From contig NC_065921.1 of the NCBI RefSeq assembly GCF_024586455.1, positions 79,978,163 to 80,042,162 of the forward strand: a stretch of 64,000 nucleotides of DNA, written 5' to 3'. The translations under genes and the position numbers were made by a program. This document shows positions 43,101 to 55,100 of this stretch, in pieces. Within the stretch, counting starts at the first letter, position 1. Each line of letters begins with the position of its first letter. The notes under the pieces are model-generated. The model had not been told where the DNA came from. It searched no databases and was given only the letters and a program-made list of their open reading frames with translations. Source of the stretch: Bactrocera neohumeralis. Taxonomy: Eukaryota; Arthropoda; Insecta; Diptera; Tephritidae.

Positions 43101-46100
43101 CGATAAAAGCAAGCATTTTTCCATTGATTTTTTGGACTTTAAGGCGAAATTAAACTTGAGTCAATGTTTTCATTTAATTATGCAAATGTTGGGCCGCAAG
43201 TGGGCTGCATGTGGGCACTCCAGCGTCCCCAAAGAGTTGGAGTTATGGAATTATCGTCGTCGTAGCCACTGTTAAGCACACAAGTGAATGCATTTACATG
43301 CATGCAATTTACTCACACGCCAGCACAGGCTACGAGCGGTAGCAGATAAATTAGAGAACTTTTGGTTTTAGGTATGACTTCTTCACTCATAAAGATTATG
43401 TCAGATAATCCAAAGTATAGTTTGAGAAAATTTAAAATTTAAAGTATGGTGCGTGTCTTTGCTAAAGTGCGCCTCGTTGCAGGCAACGTTTTATTTTATG
43501 GACTTGTTACTAGAAAATATGACGAGAATACACTGAAAAGTCTATAGGTCCTTTCCAATGGTTGAAATTGACATCCTGCTCGAGCGAATCCAATGCTTTT
43601 CTAAATAAAACGGAAGAAACTGATCTCGTGCCTGAAGAAAATAATATCCAAATACTCTTGTCTTGAACTGCTGTTGGTATTGGCATTTCCTGTGTTTCAT
43701 AGTTTTCATGTTTTCGTAGACTCTTCTGTTTTGTGAACTGAAAGGTTTTTCCATATTTTCCCTGGTCTCAATTCCTACAACAGAATAAAGAATTGGGATG
43801 TCACACACAACTTTCTAAAAGCTTGAAGCTTCAAAGATAACTTGGAAATAAAAATGAGATAGGAATGAGTGAAGTATAGTAAATATATAATTCTATACAG
43901 TTCGGTGATTTTGATGTCCCATAAGCAAAATTTTGTACTAAGAAAAGCAATTTGGTCACATGTCACACCGCTTAGGAACATTTATAGACTTTATCTATGA
44001 TAATTATAGTCACAGTTGTGATACTCTTTCATGACAGGTCACCAGAAGCTTTCCCTTCCAGGTAAAAACAATTTTAATTCAAGACCCAAATTCATTGCCA
44101 TTCTTATAAGAACTTACAATGAAGCGTTGCCTACATTTAGGATGAAATTTTTTATTCATAACAGTAACTATCCAACACCACTCGTTCTAATACAAACACA
44201 CATACATTTCAACTGCCGCATGTCACTTAAAATGCATGTTGTTTTAACGCTTTACTGCGTCACTATGCTCTTCTTTCACAGTTGCGCCAATCTGCCGGCC
44301 CGGTCAACGTTTCGTCTACAGTGCCGGACGACAAGAGACGGTTAAAATTGCCTGCGAAATCGAGGCGAATCCAATGGAGGCGACATACAGCTGGAAATTC
44401 AATGCAACACGCGGCGAGGTAATCGACATACCAGCATCACAAATCGCTGTGGACCGTGGACGCAGCATAGCACACTACACGCCCATAACGGAAAATGTAA
44501 GTACGCGAAGAAAGCATCGGCAAGTAGTCGGCATTGCTGCCATTGCACAGAAGGACGCAGTGGCGGCTGTCGATGTGCTGAAGTGTGGTAAAGTTGAAAG
44601 TAACAAAGCAGCTGCTGACTGCAGACGGACTGACAGACTCGATGGCTGGCTGGCTGCATGCATGACTGAGTAGAAGACTGACTAGTTTGTGACTGACTGC
44701 CAAGTTTACTGAGTGCGAGGCTGACTAGTTCGTTACTATATGACTGACTCGTTTGTGACTGACTGACTGACTAGTTCATAAAAAGGATGGCTCACAGACT
44801 GCCAGGCTGACTAGTTTTATAAGCGTTCGTTTGATTGATTTACCGTATGTATGACTGACTGATAAACTGATTGAATGACTGACTAGTTTGCTGAGACTTT
44901 GACTGAAGTGGCCGTCTGCTGAGCGTTCCGTGAGTTCAACTCTACCCAGTATTTGAATTGATCGAATGTCAGCGGTATGAATTATGATGTGTTGCCTCTG
45001 TCATGCCATTACTGGCGTTGCAAAATGCTTTGTAGGACTCACGTGACTTCTGCATTTTTCAACATACGCACACAGGTATGTGTATTAGGGTGTTCGTTAT
45101 TTTCTAAGCTGACGATATAGTTTTTGTCTTAAAACGAAGTGCTTTATATATTCAGCGCTGCTCATACGACATGGTGTACTCTATGTTCAGGACACTAAAT
45201 ACATAATTTTAACTGCGTTTAACTTTTAAAAGAGTGATCTGATGGAAAAACTCAGTAGGAACTTTTCGTAGAGCGATAAATCTAGTAATAAAATATCATT
45301 TCTTCAAAGCAGTAGGTTTACTTTGCTTATACAAAATATCTAGAAATCCATTTTAAATATACGAGTATACAGGAGAAGTAGAATGCTTAAGGCACGGTTT
45401 AAACTGAAAATATCGAGCTTGCTTATGTTCGATAATTGGTTTTGAGGTAAAAACTGAAATTTCTCTCCGCGTTCGCAAAAAAAGTTGCTTAGTGTATAAC
45501 AGACACCCTAATGTATTCCTCCATATATGATGTGTCCCTGCACGACAGCTAACTTTCCCGTCACTCGCATGCATTTATGCACACGCCTGTGTCGCCTCGA
45601 CGATAAATCATCAATTTTCCAATAGATTCGCATAATTTTCCAACTGAATTGCGGTTTTGAATTCACAATGAACCTGCAACGGCAGCTACCAAGCGACAAT
45701 AACAATGCGGCATACAAAAGGGGTCAACGTCAGCCAGCTAGCAGCCGTCAATTTGCTTAGCCTAAGGTCGTTAAGCATAGCAATATACCGTTATTTGTGC
45801 ACGGCTCTGACATGCAAATGTGCTGCAACACACATACGCACATGTATATACCAACACATACAGTGTGGCATGCATCAGGCAGGCACACTAATAAATTTTG
45901 CACAATTTTTTCGCAATTTGCCCATACAGCCTTTTTATGCTAACTAACTTGTGTTTTCTTTTCATGTGTTTTCTTTTCTCTTTTGCTTTTTTTCGTCGCT
46001 TCTCTTCTTTGCAGGACTATGGCATATTGCTCTGCTGGGCGAGCAATGAACTTGGCGATATGACTGAACCGTGTGTTTACACCGTGACGCCAGCAGGTGA

Positions 46101-49100
46101 GTGTGAGTAAACAATAACAACAACAACACGTTACGGCAAGTGTGAAAATACTTAACACGCGTGCGAAGCAGAAGGCAGAAAAAAAGCACTGAATTGAAAT
46201 GTGCGAAAAGCACTAGGGCAACTGTAGTAGTAGTTTTTGTTGCTGTAGCTGTAATGGCAGTACGCCGAAAAAGTGGTTACACCCCGCGCTAATAAATACG
46301 CGCACTATTCGTTTGTGTTGGCGCCACAGTGTCACCAGCGCCACTTGCAACATGTCAATTGCGCTTGCGGCAGACAGACTTTTTATTCAGGATCTTTGCA
46401 TTATAAAGGCTGTGCTATGATAGGCTTTTTATAATTTTTTACGTTTGCTAAGTCAAAAATGGCGAAGGCGTTGCATGGACGCCTCTTTACTGGCTGTTGG
46501 TGTTTGCCTTTGTAGAGAGCAAATGCTTGCATATATTTAACTGAACATTTTTTCGCTTATAAAGAAATAGTAATATGAAAAGAAAATTGTGTTAGGTGGC
46601 AACTCTACTCAGAACAATTTTATGATTTTTTATATCTAAAAGGAAACGTTGGAAACCCTAATTATATATATGTATATATATGTACAAAATAGTAAAATGA
46701 AAAACAAAAATGTGTAGGTGGCAACTATACTCAGAACAATTTTATAATTTTGTATGTCTAAAAGGGAACGCCGGATTCTGTATATAAAACAATTATATAC
46801 ATATATACAGATACCATATACGTGATTAGCTTCACGAACTGAGTCAATTCTTAATCCATTCTTTCCAAGAAGCTGCACAATTTTCGGAATCAGTCACTAT
46901 TGCATATAACTTCCATGTCAACTGTTTGATCAAAATCAAATTCTTGTAAGAAAAAAAATTTCATTAGACGAGGTATCTTCAAGAAATTTGGTGGAAAATA
47001 TTTTCTAAGGTATCACTATAATCTTCAAAAATATTTTTTAAATCGGACTACTTTAGCCATATAAACTGACCCATGAAGTTTGAATGCTTGCATGAAAAAT
47101 TTTTTTATTTCTCGAGATATATTCCAGAAATTTATCACGGATTATTTTCTAAGAAAATTGCGCAATCTTCAAAGAACTAGTTCAGTTCGAATTACTATAG
47201 AATGAAGCTGCCATATAAGTTGATCGAAAAACTGAGCTGAGCCATTGTTTTGCTTTACTTCGTTGCAATAACGGCAGATAAAATCTGAAGGCTCTTTTGA
47301 ACATTGCTTTCATGTTAACAGTTCTCGGGCAGATATAAATCTGCGTCTGTATCGGCTATATGGACCCGACTACTCTCATAACGTTACCAGAGAACGGGTT
47401 TAGGGCCCATAAATTCCTTATTCTCTAGCAACCTTTTCAGAGCATTAGTTAGCCAAGACCTAAACCCAAATTTCTTGTTACCACAGAACTTCGCTTTAGT
47501 ATTCAATTTGCAGTTACTAGGAAGAGAGGCAGCTCCCGCGGTCCAACGGCTAGGATAGGACCCACAAATTCCAGTTTCCGGTTACTGTCGACATTTACGC
47601 AGCACCTGAGTCAAGCAAATCACAAGCATGGCTTCCAACGAGTGCACAGCATCACCACAGCACTTAGTATCATAAACGCCTAGATAGTTCATGGACTCAA
47701 CCAAAAACCACCCTGTGAGAGAACGATACTCGTAGCGTTGGACTTATCAACAGACAATCAGGCAACGCTGCTTGAGGAAATCCAAAAATCTGCTATTTGT
47801 CCAGGGTTGAAGAGGTGGACTGTGAACTACCTGAGCAGTTGACAATTTTCCGTACTGTTTCGAGATAAAAACTCTAAATTGAGAAGAATTAAACGAGGGG
47901 TTCCGCAGAGTGGTGTGCTCTCCCCCTTGCTGTTTAACATCTACATATATCTACAAACTCACTCAACCAGCAGAGGAAATTTCTATCAGCCAATACGCTG
48001 ATGATTGCATGATAATGACGTCGGACAACTTTCTCACTTTCTGGCTGCACGAAACCTAGTACTCTCCTGCACTAAGTCCACAGCGACCATATTCACAAAC
48101 TAGACGAGGGAGTACAATCTGGACTTTAATAATGCAGTCGATGGAGCATATTGAACTCCTTTTTGTATAAAACATCCCTGCAGGCATCTGTCATATCTGA
48201 CACCCCACTTTCGATGGTCCGACTCCGTCGAAACTGCAAGTTTCCTGGGAGTAACGTTGGATGACCTCGATGACAAGTTATTTGAACTAGATAACCGTTA
48301 CAACAACAGCATTTCTAACCTTTCAGCCCTGGACGTCGACATTGCGATAGAGCTTCTAATAGCCACACAGCAAAAAAAAATGTAGTCTTACTGAGTGCAA
48401 AGAGCTCAATGGATCATTTACGATCGATCTAGACTTAAAATAATTTTGAAAGGGGAGCAACGACCTGTTTCTATTATAGTGGTAGCGCCACTAGGGTGCC
48501 TTTCCTTGCTTGCTCAATAGCTTTATAGTACCTGGGATTTCTTTGTGACCTGATACCGAAATTACTGTTATCACAAAGTGACTCGATGCTAATGATAACG
48601 AGGTGAGGCGTTCCTTAACCAGCCCTAAACGCACGGTTAGTGTGAGCTCAAGATTATTAACATCGCCACCCTCTTATTAAAGTGTACGGGTTTGTTGTTG
48701 TTCTAACGGATATCTAATGCCCTTTAGGATGAAAAGGATTATCTAGGTTGTCGTTGACGTCATTTATCGGGAGGCCCACGAAACGTGCTGTTTCGACGGG
48801 GTCGGACCAAAGGGAAAAAGGTGTTAGATGAGTGGGGTTGGCGGGGCATGCAAAGAGGTGACAGGATCATGCGGAGACTCTTTGCACGCAGGACATATGT
48901 TGGATATGTCGGGGTCTATTCTGCACAAGAAGAAATTTCATCCGAAAAGGGCTAACCCCGTTTGGTTCGGTGAGTAATTATGAAAGTGTACGGCCGTGTC
49001 CAGCAGTCCCTCTATCCAATTTAACTTCATGCTGATGAATTCGATTTAAATGCAAAAGTATATTGCCAAAGAATTTATTGTTAGATACCCTACTAAGCCT

Positions 49101-52100
49101 ACCGATATGAACTGTTTTCAGGGTTATCGCTTTTGAAAAAAGTTCTTGCCGTAATAAACTCATTAAGCCATAAAACCAAATAAATGATTTCTGCTGTTAG
49201 TAAACCTTTTTTATTCAAACAGGCATTCAAAATTTCACAGCGGCTTTGAGGCAAATAACTAGAGACCATATCTTTACATCTTTTTGGCCCGCAAGCGCTT
49301 TTTTCCAACACAGCTTTTTAGATTAGCGTCAAATGACAAAGTTTTGTTCGCCAGCGTTTTCTATTCAAATTGCAAGCGTAACCAAAGCATATAGCAAACT
49401 CGATTTTTTTCTGCCTCAGCAACATGTATTTCATGCCGAAAACGAAATTTCCAAAAGAAAAAGAATACAAAAAAATTGCACTAACACTTTTTTTTTAATT
49501 TTTTTTCACTACACAGGCGAACCGGATCCATTGGTTAACTGCACGCTACTCAATCAAACGTCGACTGGCTTTCAAATTGAATGCATCGAAGGCTTCAACG
49601 GCGGTCTGGAGCAGGATTTCATAATGGAAGTGTATGTGAACGGAACGACACGCTATCCGAAAGTTTTTCGATCAAAGTGAGTAGACCATTCGGCCACGCA
49701 CGTCACGCAACACGCTGGCCTTCACCCCAAAACTAAACCAAAACTCAACAAAGCCGCCTGCTGCAACCAACAGCGCTGGCAATATATCCCTATCCCACCT
49801 AGCTTCGCTCGAACACTCAGCAATTCCGGCTATTCATGCCTAAAATTGTGCTGAATGACCACTGGCAGCTCCGCAATATACGTCCATTTGTTGGCCTGAC
49901 GCACAGCTGCCACACATTCGCCTGACATACGAGCACACATAGAGTGGCAACTGCAAATGCTGACAACAACAGCAACCAACAAAACTGCGTCCTGTGACGC
50001 CGAATTTCACTTCAATTGCGGCATTTGTGCGCTCGACTTTTTTTCGATTAATTCTGCAAATCTTCTATACACCACACTTTTGTCTCTACTCATTCGCATT
50101 ACCTTCCTCTCTGTCCCTCCACTTTTTTTCATTTTACGCTACGTTCTGCTCGGTTGATTTTGAATGGTTGACTTACTTGTTTTCTTCCCCTTTTTATGTA
50201 CGCTGCTGCCATGCCTGTTACTGGTGACTACTTTTATTGCCTGCTGTCACAATTCAAATGCCTAAAATGCAACAATAACAATAGAACACCGTATTTCGAA
50301 ATGCGCGGGTTGGTGCCTGGTGCCGGCTACAATGTCTTCTTGGTGGCGCACAACGAGAAGGGACGCAGCAATGCAACCATCCTGCAAGTGTACACGCTCA
50401 AGGATCCGGAGAAGCAGACGGGTGAGTGACTTCAAACGTACAATTATAATTTTGTATTGTTATATTATTAGCACTTTCTTACTATGTAGTTGTGTAGTTA
50501 AATAATTTCTTAGATTTTTGTGGAAACTCTCGCGGCTATACATATATTATTTTAAGGACAACACAGCGTAATTTAAATAATAAAATAAATACATTTCGCT
50601 GGCTTTTTGACATACTTGTATATGTAAATTGCTCTCATATTTTTAAGTATCTTAATTAAAATCGTTTAATATTTGATTATTTAATTAATATATATATATT
50701 TTTTTAAATTTATTCTATAACATATATTTTTGATTTAAAAAACAAATTAAAAAATAATTAAGGGCTTAAGTTAATTTAAATTAAATTATGTTACTTAAAA
50801 TTACTTAAGTTTAGTTAATAATAAATTGGAAATTCATAAGGCTATATATGTTTATGTAATTTTGAGAATTAATTCATTAATTTTTAATTAATTTATTAAT
50901 TGAATAAATAATTAATATTATTTTTTTAATTTAATTAATTTTTAATTAATTTATTAATTAAATAAATTATTAATTAATTTTTAATTTTTAGTTAATTAGT
51001 AAATAATTAATATTTTTTTAAATTTATTTCGCAAAATATTAATTAAGTACTTTTTTAGATTACAAAGTTAAATTTTTAAGCATTTACTTAACATTAAAGT
51101 AAGCTAATTTAATTTAGTGTAGTTAATCTATTTAGTTTAAGTCCTATTAAGTTAGACTAAATTAAGGCCAAAAAATATTATTTAAAGATAAATTGAGAAA
51201 TTTTTAAATTAAAAGATGTAAAAATTTATATTTCAATACAGCCCGGAGTTTCTTTATAATTTCTTAATTATTTATATACAATTTATTTATTATTATTTTT
51301 CAAGTATATTACTTTTTTTCGATTACACAAAATTTTACTTTTAAATTGATTTCAAAAAAATTTAAGTTCTGCAATATTTCTAAATTTATAAAATTTAAGT
51401 AGTTTTAGCACCTAATTTAATTAAATTTAAATCCTATTAACATAAATTTATTCGCTGAACTAGAAGAGTAAATTAAAAATTAAGTGATATCTATAATACT
51501 TTAACTCAAATTAAATAAGATTTCTTAATTATTGTTGAATGAATTTTTATTATTAAATATTACTTAATTTTTTCTTATTTAAGCCATGATTTTAATTTTT
51601 AAATTACATATTTTTATCACTTTAAAGAATTAAGCTTAACTTAAATTACTTAAATATAATTATTAATGAAATTAATTTACTTTATTTTCATACATTTAAT
51701 TTTAAAATAATTTATTTTATTTTTATTTTAATTAATTTACTAAATTTCACTTAACACAATTTCAACTAAACTTCCTTTTTGGTTTTTTTTTTCCTTCATT
51801 TTAATTAATTTAATTCGTAAATACTTTAATTTAGTTTAATTTTAATAAACTAACTTAATTTCATTTAAATTTGATTATTTTCTTTAATACATTTTTTTTT
51901 ATTTTGTTAAATTAAGTAACTATTTAATCTTTTATTTTCATATTGTTATCACTTTAATTAATTTAATTTACCTAATTTTAGTTAATTTAAATTTTAAATA
52001 TTTTAATTTAAATTAATTGTCTAAATTGTATCTTAATTTATTTTTAATAGTTTTTAGTGTTTTTTTTTTAATTTACTTAGCATTTATTATAATTTTAGCA

Positions 52101-55100
52101 ATAACATTAATTTTTGATTTATATATTTTATCACTTTAATTAATTTAGGTTAACATTAATTGCTTGAGTTTAATTAACAATTATTTTAGTTTTCTACATT
52201 TTAATTTATTTAATTTTTAAACAATTTAGTTTTAATTAAATAGCTAATTTTCATTTTACCTTTTTAAAATATTTTTTTTTTTTTAAGTTTGTTAATTAAT
52301 TTAAATTTTTTATAATTTGGCTTTAAATTATACTTTTGATTTTATTTAGTCATATATATTTGTGTAATTTATTTGTATATTAAATTTATAATCATTTAAT
52401 TTCAAAATAATTGTGTTAATTTAAATAGAATTTAAATTAAATTTAAGTTGTGTTAGTTTAATTGATTTAAATTAATTCTATTTAAATTTCAATTGTTAAA
52501 TTATTATGCTTTTGTTCGGTTAGATTAATTAAATTAAATCTTATTTAATTTAAATTAATATTATTAAGTTTATATTTAGCACAAATTTAATTTATTATAA
52601 TTAATAGCATTGATTTTTTCAAAGTAAAATAAATCTTAATTTTAATTTTAATTTGACTTTCATCATTTTAATTTTTGTTAATTGTTTTTTCTTTTTATTT
52701 ACTTCTTAATTTTATTTTAATTATTTTTTTGTTTTTAATATATCTTTCTTACTAAATCTGTTCTTTTCGGGAAATGCAGCTGATTTTTGCAAGCTTTTTT
52801 ATGGAATCCATTTGGTAATCCACGGCAGAGTAAACTTTAAAAGCTCTGTAAATGGCCCTGTCTCTAGACAACTTTTCAGAGTCTATTATCTTGATTTTAA
52901 CATTTTCCATGGGTGTTTTTTGTCTTCTTATACCGCCATGTTACAAATTTTCTATCCAAAACCATTCTCAAAAACTTCAGAATCTAGCCGACAACTACTC
53001 AATAAGTACCATAATATTTATAGACAAAAGTCTTCAAGCTCCTTATGAAAAAAATTATCTTCAAAAGAAGTCACCCCCTACCAATTAATTGAACTAACTG
53101 TAGAAGTCGACGAATTAAACTTTCTTGCTGATATCAGCTATAAAATATGTATAAATGGCTGCGAATTATTTTGTATAAAATCGATCAAAGCAGAAACTTT
53201 ATTCGGCAAAATATAGGAATGTAAGGGAAGTTTTAGATCGTTTGTCAATTATTTTTTAAGTTTATAAAACAAGAATGGCTAAAACATTTTATAATTCTCT
53301 AAAAAGCTATATAACTTACTCGGAAGATGGCAAGTATAGAGCCCTATTTCAAAATTGAGCTAACCAGGTTAAACCACTCTAGTCTAAATTCCATTTTCTG
53401 TACTGCTTATAGGAATAATGTAATACTGGTATCCTTCTGGGTTTACCACTTAAATATACACTTTTGGTGTGGTATTTATTAGTTACAGTTAGATAAGTTA
53501 TAAGCTCCTCAAATATTACATCCAAATCTTCAGAAACCTGATCTACATACATCAATATAATTTTCATCGTCGGCAAACTTGTCGATTTTACAGTATAAAC
53601 TGCGGTTGATGAACGCTGAGTTAGTAGCTACTTTCTTATGTAATTAGGGATGACAAATGTCAAACCTTAAGTTATGGGTACTTCAAGATATCTTTGTAGA
53701 ATTTCAGGAAATTTATTATTTTTTCCCTTTTTAATTTTCATTTAAATTTTTTCAAGAAAATGCTTTTTTGTGTTAAAATTATGTTATAAAATTTCTTTTA
53801 AATTTTGTTTTGAATTTTTAGTCGTTATTACTTACAAAAAAGGTGGCATGATTTCGCCGCCACGCTTTTACGAACCAACAACTGCCACTAGTATTCTAAC
53901 AACACAAATCTACAACAGTACAATAACAAAAATTAAAACAGATAAAAGTAAGAATTAGCCCCCAGTGTCCAACAAACAACGCATATGCATTGAAAAACCA
54001 GACATATACATACATTAGGGTGGTCCTTAGGAAAACAAATGATAGGAACTTTAAGAATTATCGAAAGTAATGATCATACAATATGCAATGAGAACACGAC
54101 ATAATTTGCTGCCGAAAACGGTTACTAAGAAAACACTATAAAAAAGTAAATAAAAATGTTCAAAACTTGCCGGAAAACGGTAAGAAAATACGTGGATTTT
54201 AACGAATATCGGTACTAAAATAAATTCAAATTTCGATTTGTCTATGATTAAAAAAATAAAAAAACTTTTTTTGGGTTAAACCGGGAAAAATTATGTTGAT
54301 TTTTACCGAAAATCGGTACTAAAATCAATTGAAACTAGTTTCAATTTATCTATGATTAAGAAAAATTAATAAAAATGTTTAAATATTACCGAAAGCTGCC
54401 AATAAAAAATGTTGATTTTTTACCGAAAATCGGTACTAAAACAATTTGACATTTCCATTTATCTAACATTAAACAAAAAATACAAAATATTCAAATATTA
54501 CCATAAATCGGTAAAATAATATGTATGTTGATTTTTACCGAAAATCGGTACTAAAAAAATTAAGAATTTGAAATGTCTAAAAAGCAAAAAAAAAATAAAA
54601 ATAGTCAAATATCACGAAAAATTGGTAATAAAATTTGCTGATTTTTTACCCAAAATCGGTACCGTAATTAATTGAAATTTCGATTTGCCTATCAGTAAAA
54701 AAAAATTAAAAAATACCGAAAATCGGTAATAATGGATGTTGATTTTTTACCAATAATCGGTACTATAATTAATCAAATATTACCGAAAATCGGTAAAAGC
54801 ATATTCGGAAATAACACATATTAATGTTAGTACACATTAGGGTTGTTTAAAGCGTGTAAAAAGCGCTCAAAAAGCAAATAGTTATCTCAATTATTATAAA
54901 CTCTTCTGTAATTTTAATGAAATCAGTACCGATTTTAGGTAAAATTTGTGTCTTTTACTGAACTTTTGTGAATTAAACCAATGCGTAATCAAAAAATATT
55001 CAGCTATGCTATCGATAAAAGCATTGAATTGAAGAAAATTTATTGAAAAAATCCACTTTCAGCAGTTAAGGACCACCCTAATATATACAATCACTCCACC

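Larger units (their letters stand above)
32229..44281 (+). other. Intron between Ig4 and Ig5 exons (12053 bp)
   Basis: GT-AG, phase 1. Repeats are given separately. In 32500-33150, 33380-34180, 34540-35430, 36210-37430, 38310-40370 and 42520-44270 I recognise no gene. A CA microsatellite lies at 33165-33200. Scattered GCCTACATTTAGG words occur (34919, 44129). Confidence 0.75.
46097..49516 (+). other. Intron between Ig5 and FN3 exons (3420 bp)
   Basis: GT-AG, phase 1. It contains a short direct repeat, one dispersed-repeat copy and two LINE fragments listed separately. 46100-46570 and 48980-49500 show nothing recognised. Confidence 0.75.

Noticed and set aside
44031..44345. 104-codon open frame overlapping the Ig5 exon
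   Set aside because: Wrong frame: the Ig domain with its Cys and Trp lies in another frame that begins at 44282.
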